Assembly: GCF_018604545.1 (NCBI RefSeq)
Contig: NZ_CP075896.1
Location: 2,232,001-2,296,000, forward strand
DNA from: Streptomyces koelreuteriae
GTDB lineage: Bacteria > Actinomycetota > Actinomycetes > Streptomycetales > Streptomycetaceae
DNA: 64,000 nt
Reading direction: 5' to 3'
The notes below the pieces were generated by a model. The model was not told the origin of the DNA, did no database searches, and saw only the letters and a program-made list of their open reading frames with translations. Below are positions 1 through 8,257 of the stretch, one piece after another (positions within the stretch are counted from its first letter, which is position 1; each line of letters opens with the position of its first letter). The position numbers were made by a program, and so were the translations under genes.

Positions 1-1
1 G

Positions 2-331
2 GCCAAGGTGGGCTGCAGCGCCCTCGCCGCGAACAGCGCGCTGGCCGAGCTGGCGCAGAACTACAGCGAGGACATGCGCGCCCGGGGCTTCTTCGACCAC
101 ACCGACCCCGACGGCAAGACGCCGTGGGACCGGGCCGAGGCCGCCGGGATATCCAACCTCGGCGGGGAGAACATAGCCCGCGGCCAGGCTGACGCCGCGG
201 CCGTGATGGACGCCTGGATGAACAGCCCCGGCCACCGCGCCAACATCCTGAACTGCGACTTCAAGACGCTGGGCGTCGGCGTCGAGCTCGGGTCGGGCGG
301 CCCGTGGTGGACCCAGAACTTCGGCTACTAG
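2..331 (+). CDS. CAP/SCP-domain secreted protein, 3' part only
   Basis: The reading frame is open from the left edge, so the start codon, any signal peptide and any N-terminal region lie outside the window; the GTG at 8 is internal. The visible 109 codons form most of a CAP (SCP/PR-1-like) domain. They carry the family signatures HTDPDGKTPWDR, GGENIARG and SPGHRANIL, and end in WWTQNFGY just before TAG. Members of this family in Streptomyces are normally exported; their biochemical role is mostly unknown (lipid binding or peptidase-like roles have been proposed). Family assignment is firm, function is not. Confidence 0.85.
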   Translation, partial: AKVGCSALAANSALAELAQNYSEDMRARGFFDHTDPDGKTPWDRAEAAGISNLGGENIARGQADAAAVMDAWMNSPGHRANILNCDFKTLGVGVELGSGGPWWTQNFGY

Positions 332-339
332 ACCCTCGG

Positions 340-366
340 GGTGCGCTAACCAGAAGTTAGCGCACC
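340..366. promoter_or_regulatory. Perfect inverted repeat, probable HxlR operator
   Basis: The arms GGTGCGCTAAC (340-350) and GTTAGCGCACC (356-366) are exact reverse complements around the loop CAGAA. The element sits 9 bp after the CAP gene stop and 36 bp before the HxlR start. It could be an autoregulatory operator or the terminator of the CAP gene. No T-run follows it, which favours the operator reading. Confidence 0.5.
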
Positions 367-402
367 CTAGGAGTGAGCGCTGTGCTGGCGTACTCTTGGG
401 GC

Positions 403-801
403 ATGACCACCACCCAGGAGCTCACGGAGGGGCTGGACGACCTCCCGTACAACGTGTTCGCCAGGGCCTGCCCTTCGCGCGGCACGCTGGAGCATGTCAC
501 GGGCCGCTGGGGCGGGCTCGCGCTGACCGCTCTGTACGAGGGGTCGCTGCGCTTCAACGAGCTGCGCCGCCGGGTCGACGGTGTGAGCGAGAAGATGCTC
601 TCCCAGACGCTGCACGCGCTGGAGCGCGACGGCCTGGTCCATCGTGAGGCCCAGCCGACCAACCCGCCCCGGGTGGACTACGAACTGACGCCGCTGGGAC
701 GCGGTGTGGCCGAGCGCCTGCTCGCCCTGATCCACTTCGTGGAGGGCAGCATGGACGACGTCCTGGCCGCCCGCGAGCGGTACGACTCCGCTAGGGCGTG
801 A
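403..801 (+). CDS. HxlR-family winged-helix transcriptional regulator
   Basis: 132 residues, the usual HxlR size. It shows the family layout: a conserved Cys (C23) in [14 protein letters not shown], then the helix-turn-helix ([32 protein letters not shown]) and the wing ([18 protein letters not shown]). C23 occupies the place of the redox-sensing Cys of some family members, so oxidant or quinone sensing is possible but unproven. An upstream in-frame GTG at 373 would add 10 residues. I prefer the ATG at 403 because a -10-like TACTCT (391-396) lies 6 nt before it and no Shine-Dalgarno sequence is visible, which suggests a leaderless mRNA. Its 3' end overlaps convergent mutM by 11 bp. Confidence 0.88.
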   Translation: MTTTQELTEGLDDLPYNVFARACPSRGTLEHVTGRWGGLALTALYEGSLRFNELRRRVDGVSEKMLSQTLHALERDGLVHREAQPTNPPRVDYELTPLGRGVAERLLALIHFVEGSMDDVLAARERYDSARA

Positions 802-1651
802 TCCGCGGCGGTCGCTGGCACTTCGGGCAGTAGTAGCTGGAGCGGTTCATCCAGGACCGCCGGCGCATCGGTGTGCCGCAGCGTCGGCAGGGCAGGCCCT
901 CGCGGCCGTACGCGTCGAGGGACCGGTCGAAGTAGCCCGACTCGCCGTTGACGTTGACGTAGAGGCTGTCGAAGCTGGTGCCGCCGACCGCGAGGGCGGA
1001 GTTCATCACGTCCCGCACATGGCCGAGGAGCAGCAGTGTGCGGGGGCGTGTGAAGGTCGCGGTCGGGCGCTCGTAGTGGATGCGGGCGCGCCAGAGGGCC
1101 TCGTCGGCGTAGATGTTGCCGACGCCGCTGATCAGCGACTGGTCGAGCAGGGCCCGTTTGATCGTGGACCGCTTGCGGCGCAGCGCCTGGTGGAAGCCCT
1201 CTTCGTCGAAGAGCGGGTCGAGCGGGTCTCGGGCGATGTGCGCGATGACGTCGGGCAGGCCCTCGGGGGTGTTGTCGTGCAGTGACAGCCCGCCGAAGGT
1301 GCGCTGGTCGACGAAGCGGAGTTCGGTGTCCAGGGCGTCCGTGAAGCGGGCGCGGATGCGCAGGTGCTTCTCGTCCGGAGCCGTGTGGGGCTGCACCAGC
1401 AACTGGCCGCTCATGCCGAGGTGGGCCAGGATCGACTGGTCCGTGTCCTCCAGGGGCAGCCACAGGTATTTGCCGCGGCGGCTGGGTGTGCCGATGCGGT
1501 GGCCCTTCAGGCGGTCCGCGAAGTCGGCGCCGCCCGCGAGGTGGCGGCGCACCGCGCGCGGGTGCAGCACCTCGACCTCGGCGACGGTCCGGTGGGCGAC
1601 CCACCGCTCCAGGCCGCGCCGGACGACCTCGACCTCGGGCAACTCGGGCAT
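791..1651 (-). CDS. mutM: Formamidopyrimidine-DNA glycosylase (Fpg/MutM)
   Basis: Bifunctional base-excision repair enzyme that removes 8-oxoguanine and formamidopyrimidines and nicks the abasic site. The 286-residue protein begins PELPEVE, giving the catalytic Pro2 and Glu3 once Met is removed. It has Lys61 in RRGKYLW, the helix-two-turn-helix region around [15 protein letters not shown], and the C-terminal zinc finger with Cys255, Cys258, Cys275 and Cys278. It is last in the minus-strand run rpmF-rnc-mutM and is separated from rnc by a strong hairpin, so it may be partly uncoupled from rnc. Start ATG at 1651 is fixed by the need for Pro2. Confidence 0.97.
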   Translation of the reverse strand: MPELPEVEVVRRGLERWVAHRTVAEVEVLHPRAVRRHLAGGADFADRLKGHRIGTPSRRGKYLWLPLEDTDQSILAHLGMSGQLLVQPHTAPDEKHLRIRARFTDALDTELRFVDQRTFGGLSLHDNTPEGLPDVIAHIARDPLDPLFDEEGFHQALRRKRSTIKRALLDQSLISGVGNIYADEALWRARIHYERPTATFTRPRTLLLLGHVRDVMNSALAVGGTSFDSLYVNVNGESGYFDRSLDAYGREGLPCRRCGTPMRRRSWMNRSSYYCPKCQRPPRITP

Positions 1652-1671
1652 GGGCTCCCCCGGTGTACGAG

Positions 1672-1707
1672 CCGAGCGCCCGCCCCCGGGCAGGGGCGGG
1701 CGCTCGG
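1672..1707 (-). terminator. Hairpin between rnc and mutM
   Basis: A perfect 15-bp GC-rich stem (1672-1686 with 1693-1707) around a 6-nt loop, in the 76-bp rnc-mutM gap. There is no T-tract on the rnc side, so it may be a weak terminator, an mRNA 3'-end stabiliser or an RNase III processing site. The last option is notable because it directly follows the RNase III gene. Confidence 0.6.
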
Positions 1708-1727
1708 GTGCGCTTGTTTCTGTTCGG

Positions 1728-2534
1728 TCAGGCGGACGCCGGCTCGGGGCCGGCGCTCTCGTCGGCGGCGGCCTGTTTGGTGGCCGCCTCCTTGGCGCGC
1801 TCGTCCGCTGCGGCCTTGATGGCCCGCCACGCGGATTCCGCGGCCTGCTGTTCCGCCTCCTTCTTGCTGCGGCCGGTGCCGGTGCCGTACGAGACGCCTC
1901 CGACGCGGGCGGCAGCAGTGAAGGTCTTCTCGTGGTCGGGGCCGGTCTCCGTGACCAGGTACTCGGGTACACCGAGCCCCTCGGTCGCGGTGAGCTCCTG
2001 GAGACTGGTCTTCCAGTCCAGGCCGGCTCCGAGGTTCGAGGACTTCTCGATCAGGGGGTCGAACAGACGGTGCACGAGCTCCGCCGCGGACTCCAGTCCC
2101 TGGTCGAGATAGACCGCACCGATCACCGCTTCGAGGGTGTCGGCGAGGATGGACGCCTTGTCCCGGCCGCCCGTTCCCTCTTCACCGCGGCCGAGCCGGA
2201 TGAAGGAGCCCAGGTCGAGCCCACGGCCCACCTCCGCCAGCGCACGCGAGTTGACCACCGCGGCCCGCAGCTTGGCCAGCTGGCCTTCGGGCAGATCGGG
2301 GTGGGTTCGGTACAGCGTGTCCGTGACCACGAGGCCGAGGACGGAGTCCCCGAGGAACTCCAGGCGCTCGTTGGTCGGCAGACCGCCGTTCTCGTACGCG
2401 TAGGAACGGTGGGTCAGCGCACGCACCAGAAGGGCGGACTCGAGCTTGTACCCGAGCCGCCCTTCCAACAGCGTGTGGGACGAGGCCTGGTTGTCCGCAG
2501 AGTTTTTCTTCGGCGTGGACACAGTGCCTCTCAC
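1728..2534 (-). CDS. rnc: Ribonuclease III
   Basis: Double-strand-specific endoribonuclease; in S. coelicolor its homologue is AbsB, a global antibiotic regulator that also autoregulates its own mRNA. About 268 residues: an N-terminal RNase III domain with the signature [11 protein letters not shown] and the second acidic patch [13 protein letters not shown], then a dsRNA-binding domain ending in [17 protein letters not shown]. The C-terminus is Ala/Glu-rich. I chose GTG at 2534 ([10 protein letters not shown]), 7 bp after the rpmF stop; a second GTG at 2522 is also possible and has a better purine stretch in front of it. It is translationally close to rpmF. Confidence 0.96.
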   Translation of the reverse strand: MRGTVSTPKKNSADNQASSHTLLEGRLGYKLESALLVRALTHRSYAYENGGLPTNERLEFLGDSVLGLVVTDTLYRTHPDLPEGQLAKLRAAVVNSRALAEVGRGLDLGSFIRLGRGEEGTGGRDKASILADTLEAVIGAVYLDQGLESAAELVHRLFDPLIEKSSNLGAGLDWKTSLQELTATEGLGVPEYLVTETGPDHEKTFTAAARVGGVSYGTGTGRSKKEAEQQAAESAWRAIKAAADERAKEAATKQAAADESAGPEPASA

Positions 2535-2541
2535 CAGCCGC

Positions 2542-2715
2542 TCAGACCTCGAGGACCTGGCGCTTGTTGTAGGTGCCGCAAGACGGGCACGCGATGTGCT
2601 GCTGCTTGGGCTCGTGGCAGCGCTCGCACGCAACCAGGGTGGGGACCGCAGCCTTCCACTGCGACCGGCGGTGGCGCGTGTTGCTGCGCGACATCTTCCG
2701 CTTCGGAACAGCCAC
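2542..2715 (-). CDS. rpmF: 50S ribosomal protein L32
   Basis: 57-residue L32 beginning [19 protein letters not shown]. It keeps a zinc ribbon (CERC...CPSC), so this is the Cys-containing (C+) form. GTG start at 2715 follows an AGGAGA ribosome-binding site and lies 2 bp after the stop of the DUF177 gene. This DUF177-rpmF-rnc order is widely conserved in bacteria. Confidence 0.97.
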   Translation of the reverse strand: MAVPKRKMSRSNTRHRRSQWKAAVPTLVACERCHEPKQQHIACPSCGTYNKRQVLEV

Positions 2716-2717
2716 GG

Positions 2718-3362
2718 CTACTTCTCCTGCTTCTCGTCGACGCCCGGTTCGGCGCCGCTCATCTCGTCCTTCTCGCCGTCCTTCATGGTGCCGGCGAGTC
2801 CCTGCAAAGCCGCCCAACGGATGTCGACGGCGTCGTGGTGGTGGTCCGGGTCGTCCGCCAGCCGCGCGCCGCATTCGGCACACAGACCAGGGCAGTCTTC
2901 CTGGCACACCGGCTGCATCGGCAGTGCGAGCACCACCGCATCACGCAGCACGGTCTCGAGGTCGAACAAGCCGTCCTCGAGGAAGAGCCTGTCCTCGTCG
3001 TCCTCGGCGTCGTCGCCCGGTTCCGCGATCACGCGGCCCCGGTCGTCGGCGTCAGGGTACGAGAACATCTCCTGGAATTCCGCTTCGACGTCGAGCTGAA
3101 GCGGCTCCAGACACCTTACGCACTCCCCCTCGGCCCCGGCACGGGCGGTGCCTGTGACAAGCACCCCTTCCATGACCGACTCCAGGCGGAGTTCGAGCTC
3201 CACCGGGGCGCCTTCCGGCACTCCGATGACTCCCTTGATACCGAAGTCCTTGGGAGCGTCGACCGTGCGGGTCAGGCGCTGCAGCGCACCGGGCCGCCGG
3301 CCCAGCTCGTGCGTGTCGAACACGAGGGGGTTTCGGTGGTCGAGGCGGGCGTTCAGAGCCAT
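2718..3362 (-). CDS. DUF177/YceD-family protein
   Basis: 214 residues. YceD-family proteins (YbeD/Ycf-type DUF177) sit almost universally beside rpmF and are linked to 23S rRNA accumulation. The visible features are the N-terminal region that opens [17 protein letters not shown], an internal Cys pair (CVRC, about residues 82-85), and a second cluster [13 protein letters not shown] near residue 155. Together these look like a metal-binding arrangement. The C-terminus is acidic and charged. Only 2 bp separate it from rpmF, which suggests coupled translation. Confidence 0.93.
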   Translation of the reverse strand: MALNARLDHRNPLVFDTHELGRRPGALQRLTRTVDAPKDFGIKGVIGVPEGAPVELELRLESVMEGVLVTGTARAGAEGECVRCLEPLQLDVEAEFQEMFSYPDADDRGRVIAEPGDDAEDDEDRLFLEDGLFDLETVLRDAVVLALPMQPVCQEDCPGLCAECGARLADDPDHHHDAVDIRWAALQGLAGTMKDGEKDEMSGAEPGVDEKQEK

Positions 3363-3489
3363 TCCTGCTTTCGATCTTGCGAGCTGAGAGGTCGCCGCCC
3401 TTCGGTGTTGCGGGCAGCGTGGATCGCGGACGTACGCGCGACCGAAGAGCCAGGATACTGGACCTTTCGCTGTCGGCCCAATCCGGTGC

Positions 3490-4593
3490 TCAGCCGTTGC
3501 CGCGACCCTGCTCGTAGGCGCGGATCTGCTCGGCGGTGATCATGCCGGTGTCGAAGAGGCTGGTCTCGTCGAGGGCGTATCCCTGCTGGCCCTGCTGGGC
3601 TTGTTGCGCCTGCTGGGCCTGCTGGGCCTGGTTCGGGTCGTACGCGGCCTGCTGAGGGTCGTAGCCCTGGTAGGCGTAGGGATCGGCGTGCTGGTAGCCG
3701 TACGGGTCCTGCTGGGCGGCGTAGGGCTGCTGCGGGTAGCCGCCGCCGTAGGGGGCGGGCTGCTGCGGGACGGGAGCGCCGGTCGCCGGATCGTAGGCGG
3801 CGGCCGGGGCGTAGGCCGGCTGCGGCGGCCCGTAGTCGGGCTGCTGGGCGGGCTGCTCGGCCGGGGGCTTCTGGTCCGCGAGGGCGGCCAGGTCGGCGAG
3901 GTAGTCGGCGTCGCTGGAGTGCTGGACCGTGCTGAGGTCGCCGGCGAGGGCGCCGAGGTCGTCGCTGGCGATACGGCCGTGCAGCTTCTGCCGGCCGCGG
4001 CCGACGGCCTCCAGGGTCTTGGCGAGGACCGCCTCGAAGGAGCCCAGCTTGGCGTGGACGTACTCGTCGGCCGTACGGCGCAGGGTCTCCGGGTCCTGGC
4101 TGCGCTCGGGGGCGTCCTCGTCCTCGTAGCCCTGCTCGTCGATGCCGGGGCCGGTACCGAGGAGCTTCTCGCGGCCGCGGCCGACGGAGCCGAGGGTCTT
4201 GGTGAGGACGACCTCGAAGTTGGCGAGCTTGGAGTCGACGTAGTCGTCGGCCTCGGCGCGGACCTCCTCGGCCTCCTGGCGGGCCTCGGTGAGGATCCGG
4301 TCGGCCTCCGCCTGGGAACGGCGGGCGACCTCGGTGTCGGAGATCAGGGAGCCGCGCTCGGCGTGCGCCTGCCCGATGATGCGCTCGGCCTCCTGGCGGG
4401 CGTGCTCGACCATCTGCTCGCGGCCGCCGATCAGCTCCTGGGCCTGGGCGAGCGAGTCGGGCAGCGCCGCGCGCACCTCTTCCAGCAGCGAGAGCAGTTC
4501 GGCGCGGTTGACCACGCACGAGGCCGACATGGGCATGGACCGGGCGCCGGAGACCGCGGAGACGATCTCGTCGAGCTTCTTCTGCACGTCCAC
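3490..4593 (-). CDS. SepIVA/DivIVA-like coiled-coil division protein with Gln/Ala/Tyr-rich tail
   Basis: 367 residues from a GTG at 4593. The first ~150 residues are a long heptad-type helix with DivIVA/ATP-synthase-b-like composition (LIGGREQMVEHARQEAERII, then EVARRSQAEADRILTEARQ). Two related segments follow, DSKLANFEVVLTKTLGSVGRGR and HAKLGSFEAVLAKTLEAVGRGR, an internal duplication. The last ~130 residues are low complexity: Pro/Gln/Tyr repeats and a run of QQA units. In mycobacteria the gene next to the DUF177-rnc pair encodes SepIVA, an essential septation factor, so position and fold both point to a division or polar-growth role. The tail is unlike SepIVA. The identification is by context and coiled-coil pattern, not by catalytic motif. 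Confidence 0.8.
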   Translation of the reverse strand: MDVQKKLDEIVSAVSGARSMPMSASCVVNRAELLSLLEEVRAALPDSLAQAQELIGGREQMVEHARQEAERIIGQAHAERGSLISDTEVARRSQAEADRILTEARQEAEEVRAEADDYVDSKLANFEVVLTKTLGSVGRGREKLLGTGPGIDEQGYEDEDAPERSQDPETLRRTADEYVHAKLGSFEAVLAKTLEAVGRGRQKLHGRIASDDLGALAGDLSTVQHSSDADYLADLAALADQKPPAEQPAQQPDYGPPQPAYAPAAAYDPATGAPVPQQPAPYGGGYPQQPYAAQQDPYGYQHADPYAYQGYDPQQAAYDPNQAQQAQQAQQAQQGQQGYALDETSLFDTGMITAEQIRAYEQGRGNG

Positions 4594-4651
4594 CGTGTGC
4601 TCGCCACTCTCTACAGATGCGTTGGAGACGGACGGGACGACTGTAGTCCCA

Positions 4652-5131
4652 TCAGTCCTTGCGCAGACGCTCGTTGAGCTCCTGGAGGACCTCCGCCGGG
4701 ACCAGGTGGGAGACGTCCCCGCCCCAGGTCGCGACCTCCTTGACCAGGGAGGACGACAGGAAGCTGTAGGTGGGGTTGGTGGGGATGAAGAGGGTCTCCA
4801 CGCCCGAGAGGCCGTTGTTCATCTGGGCCATCTGCAGCTCGTAGTCGAAGTCGCTGACCGCGCGCAGGCCCTTGACGATGGCGGGGATGTCGCGCTGCTT
4901 GCAGAAGTCGACGAGCAGGCCGTGGAAGGCCTCGACCCGGACGTTGCCGTACTCGGCGGTGACCCGGCGGATCAGGTCGATCCGCTCCTCGATCTCGAAC
5001 AGGCCCTTCTTGGCCTGGTTGATCATCACCGCGACATAGACCTCGTCGTACAGCCTGGAGGCGCGGGAGATGATGTCGAGGTGTCCGTTGGTGATCGGGT
5101 CGAACGACCCGGGACAGACGGCGCGGCGCAC
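4652..5131 (-). CDS. coaD: Phosphopantetheine adenylyltransferase
   Basis: Fourth step of coenzyme A synthesis: adenylation of 4'-phosphopantetheine. 159 residues, the exact family length, with the nucleotidyl-transferase motif [13 protein letters not shown] and the ISSTxxR-like region [23 protein letters not shown] at 5131 has GAGGG 8 nt upstream. An upstream ATG at 5161 overlaps the rsmD stop as ATGA and would add 10 residues ([10 protein letters not shown]); family length argues for the shorter form. It follows rsmD in the same direction, a very common pairing. Confidence 0.96.
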   Translation of the reverse strand: MRRAVCPGSFDPITNGHLDIISRASRLYDEVYVAVMINQAKKGLFEIEERIDLIRRVTAEYGNVRVEAFHGLLVDFCKQRDIPAIVKGLRAVSDFDYELQMAQMNNGLSGVETLFIPTNPTYSFLSSSLVKEVATWGGDVSHLVPAEVLQELNERLRKD

Positions 5132-5157
5132 TTGTGTTCCCTCGCTCTCCGGTCCGG

Positions 5158-5745
5158 TCATCGTGCGTCTTCGCACGTAGAGGCGGCGCGACCGTACCAA
5201 AACGTTCCCTCGCCGTAGCGGCGGGCCCGGAGGGGTTCGAAACCCTCGGGCCACCGGAATTCACCGCCTCTGGTGCTGCGCTCCACGGTGACGAGGGCTT
5301 CTTCCGCGAGCCAGCCTTCCGTGCGGAGTGTGAGCAGGATCTCGCGAAGATCGTCGTCCGTGACGGCGTACGGGGGGTCGAGGAAGACGAGGTCGTAGGG
5401 GTCGCCGGGGTTCGGCGTACGGATGATCTGTTCCGCTTTGCCTGATCTGACCTCGGCGCCGGGGAGACCCAGGGACTTCACGTTCTCGCGGACCGTGCGG
5501 GTCGCTCGGGCGTCGGCTTCGACGAGGAGGGTGTGGCCCGCGCCTCGGGAGAGGGCCTCCAGGCCTACGGCTCCCGAGCCGGCGTAGAGGTCGAGGACGC
5601 GTTCGCCTTCCAGGGGGCCGCCGAGGAGGGATTGCCAGGTGGAGAACAGGCCCTCTCGGGCGCGGTCCGATGTGGGGCGGGTTCCGGTGCCTGGCGGGAC
5701 GGCCAGGCGGCGTCCGCCGGCCTGGCCGGCGATCACGCGCGTCAT
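5158..5745 (-). CDS. rsmD: 16S rRNA (guanine966-N2)-methyltransferase
   Basis: 195 residues. The SAM-binding motif I is [19 protein letters not shown], and the catalytic motif IV is the DPPY of [12 protein letters not shown]. The N-terminal [14 protein letters not shown] matches the RsmD family start. Start ATG at 5745; the coding end abuts coaD. It likely forms a two-gene unit with coaD; an 86-bp gap holding a dispersed repeat separates it from recG. Confidence 0.95.
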   Translation of the reverse strand: MTRVIAGQAGGRRLAVPPGTGTRPTSDRAREGLFSTWQSLLGGPLEGERVLDLYAGSGAVGLEALSRGAGHTLLVEADARATRTVRENVKSLGLPGAEVRSGKAEQIIRTPNPGDPYDLVFLDPPYAVTDDDLREILLTLRTEGWLAEEALVTVERSTRGGEFRWPEGFEPLRARRYGEGTFWYGRAASTCEDAR

Positions 5746-5784
5746 CTGTGGTCCTTGGTCGTGGGCGGGTTCAGGTATCAGTGT

Positions 5785-5813
5785 GGCTGGTCGCGCAGTT
5801 CCCCGCGCCCCTA
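5785..5813. repeat. Dispersed intergenic repeat, copy 1
   Basis: Contains TCGCGCAGTTCCCCGCGCCC, shared with copies near 26615 and 44408 in this window. It lies between recG and rsmD, and its 3' side forms a small hairpin with the following AGAGGGGC. Confidence 0.75.
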
Positions 5814-5831
5814 AGAGAGGGGCATTCGCCC

Positions 5832-8069
5832 TCAGCCCTTTTCCAGGTACTGCTCCCTCTCCTCGTCCAGGAGGGCGTCCAGAGCCGTCCTGAGCGCGGG
5901 CAGGTGGGTCAGGTCCGGGTCGGATGCCACCACCGCTGTCGCCTCCTCCCGCGCCTCGGCGATGATCTCCTCGTCCTCGATGACCGCGAGCATCCGCAGA
6001 GACGTCCGGGCGCCCGACTGGGCCTGGCCCAGGACGTCGCCCTCGCGGCGTTGTTCCAGGTCGATGCGGGAGAGCTCGAAGCCGTCGAGGGTGGCGGCGA
6101 CGGCGTTCAGGCGCTGGCGGGCCGCGCTCGCCTCGGGCATCTCGCTGACGAGGAGGCACAGGCCGGGCGCCGAGCCACGGCCGACGCGGCCGCGCAGCTG
6201 GTGGAGCTGGGAGACGCCGAAGCGGTCGGCGTCCATGATCACCATGACGGTGGCGTTGGGGACGTTGACGCCGACCTCGATGACCGTGGTGGCGACCAGG
6301 ACGTCGGTCTCGCCTGCGGCGAAGCGGCGCATGACCGCGTCCTTGTCGTCGGGCTGCATACGGCCGTGCAGGACCTCGACCCGGACGCCTTGGAGGGGGC
6401 CCTTGGAGAGCTGGTCCGCCACGTCGAGGACCGCGAGGGGCGGGCGCTTCTCGGCGGCGTCCTCCGGGGACTCGGGCGGCTTCTTCTTGCCGGGCTTCTT
6501 GGGGTCGTCCTCCTCGTCACCGATGCGCGGGCAGACGACATAGGCCTGATGGCCGTTGCCCACTTCCTCGCGGACCCGCTCCCAGGCGCGGGCCAGGAAG
6601 TGGGGCTTGTCGGCGGCCGGAACGACATGGCTGGCGATGGGCGAGCGGCCGGCCGGGAGCTGGTCGAGGACGGAGGTCTCCAGGTCGCCGAAGACCGTCA
6701 TGGCCACCGTGCGCGGGATGGGCGTGGCGGTCATGACCAGGAGGTGCGGGGGCTGTTTGCCCTTGCCGCGCAGGGCGTCGCGCTGCTCGACGCCGAAGCG
6801 GTGCTGTTCGTCGACCACGACCAGGCCCAGGTCGTGGAACCGCACCTTGTCCTCGATCAGCGCGTGGGTGCCGATGACGACGCCGGCCTCGCCGGTGGTG
6901 AGGTCGAGCAGGGCGTGACGGCGGGCCGCCGCGCCCATGGAGCCGGTGAGCAGCACCACCTTGGTGGCCTTCTCGGCGCCGCCCAGCATGCCGCCCTCGG
7001 CCAGCTCGCCCATCATCTCGACGATCGATCTGTGGTGCTGCTGGGCGAGCACTTCGGTGGGCGCGAGCATGGCGGCCTGCCCGCCGGCGTCGACCACGGC
7101 GAGCATGGCGCGCAGGGCGACCATGGTCTTGCCCGATCCGACCTCGCCCTGGAGCAGCCGGTGCATCGGATGGTCGGTGGCCAGGTCGTCGAAGATCTCC
7201 CGGGAGACCCGCTGCTGGCCGTCGGTGAGGGTGAAGGGGAGGCGGTCGTCGAAAGAGGCGAGGAGGCCGTCGGGCGTGAGCTTGCGGGGCACCGCCGGGA
7301 GTTGGGCGTCCGCGTGGCGGCGACGGGCGAGGGCGACCTGGAGGACGAAGGCCTCGTCCCACTTGAGGCGGGCCCGGGCGTCCTCGATGTCCGCCTTGGT
7401 GTGCGGGCGGTGGATCTTGAGCAGGGCCTCGGGGAGGGGGACCAGGCCGCGGCCCTGGCGCAGGGAGTCCGGCAGCGGGTCGAGGGCCTCCTGGGCCGTG
7501 GGCAGGACCGTCTGGAGGGCCTTGCCGATCTTCCAGGACTCCAGCTTGGCGGTGGCGGGGTAGATCGGGATCAGGGCGCCGGCCCAGGTCTCGACGGACT
7601 CGTCGGGGTCATCGGGGTCGCCGCGCAGCAACTCGTAGGCCGGGTGGGCGAGTTGGAGGCGGCGGTTGAAGACGGAGACCTTGCCCGCGAACATCGCGCG
7701 CGTGCCCGGCAGGAGCTCCTTGTGGGGCTTGTGAACACCGGCGCCGAAGAAGACCAGTTGGAGGCGGCCGCTGCCGTCCGTGATGGTGACCTCCAGGCGC
7801 TGGCCCTTGCCGCGCGGGGCCTTGGCGGAGGCGAAGCTGTGCAGGCGGGCGTCGGCCACCTGGGCGACCACGGTGACGTGCTCGTCCATGGGGAGTTCGG
7901 CGAGGTGGGTGAGCTGGCCGCGCTCCTCGTATCTGCGCGGGTAGTGGTGGAGCAGGTCGCCGACGGTGAGCAGGCCGAGATGCTCGGCCATCACCTTCGC
8001 GGTGGCGGGGCCGAGCACCGACTTCAGCGGTTGTTGCAGCGGTTCTTCCAGTGCGGGCACGAGATCCAT
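5832..8069 (-). CDS. recG: ATP-dependent DNA helicase RecG
   Basis: Branch-migration helicase that remodels stalled replication forks and recombination intermediates. 745 residues. An N-terminal wedge/OB domain (LTHLAELPMDEHVTVVAQV) comes first, then Walker A (GEVGSGKTMVA), motif II (VVDEQHRFGVEQR; DEQH box), motif III (LVMTATPIPRT) and motifs V-VI (ATTVIEVGVNVPNATVMVI, then QLRGRVGRG). An insert around residues 495-520 is Lys/Pro-rich (GDEEDDPKKPGKKKPPESPE), a feature of Streptomyces RecG. ATG at 8069 is preferred; an upstream start would add 7 residues. Confidence 0.97.
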   Translation of the reverse strand: MDLVPALEEPLQQPLKSVLGPATAKVMAEHLGLLTVGDLLHHYPRRYEERGQLTHLAELPMDEHVTVVAQVADARLHSFASAKAPRGKGQRLEVTITDGSGRLQLVFFGAGVHKPHKELLPGTRAMFAGKVSVFNRRLQLAHPAYELLRGDPDDPDESVETWAGALIPIYPATAKLESWKIGKALQTVLPTAQEALDPLPDSLRQGRGLVPLPEALLKIHRPHTKADIEDARARLKWDEAFVLQVALARRRHADAQLPAVPRKLTPDGLLASFDDRLPFTLTDGQQRVSREIFDDLATDHPMHRLLQGEVGSGKTMVALRAMLAVVDAGGQAAMLAPTEVLAQQHHRSIVEMMGELAEGGMLGGAEKATKVVLLTGSMGAAARRHALLDLTTGEAGVVIGTHALIEDKVRFHDLGLVVVDEQHRFGVEQRDALRGKGKQPPHLLVMTATPIPRTVAMTVFGDLETSVLDQLPAGRSPIASHVVPAADKPHFLARAWERVREEVGNGHQAYVVCPRIGDEEDDPKKPGKKKPPESPEDAAEKRPPLAVLDVADQLSKGPLQGVRVEVLHGRMQPDDKDAVMRRFAAGETDVLVATTVIEVGVNVPNATVMVIMDADRFGVSQLHQLRGRVGRGSAPGLCLLVSEMPEASAARQRLNAVAATLDGFELSRIDLEQRREGDVLGQAQSGARTSLRMLAVIEDEEIIAEAREEATAVVASDPDLTHLPALRTALDALLDEEREQYLEKG

Positions 8070-8257
8070 TGCACACCACGCCACTGACAATGCCGTAGAG
8101 GCGGCGGCGCACGTTGCCGTACACGTCCCGGAAATCGCTGGTCAGACGGGTGGTTCCGGCCTTAGGATGACGCGCTCCCGGCCCTTCCTCGCGGTCACCG
8201 CCTCATCGGGACCGCCCGACCCCGCGCCGTCGCGAGTCCCCCACCGGCGCCGTGAAG

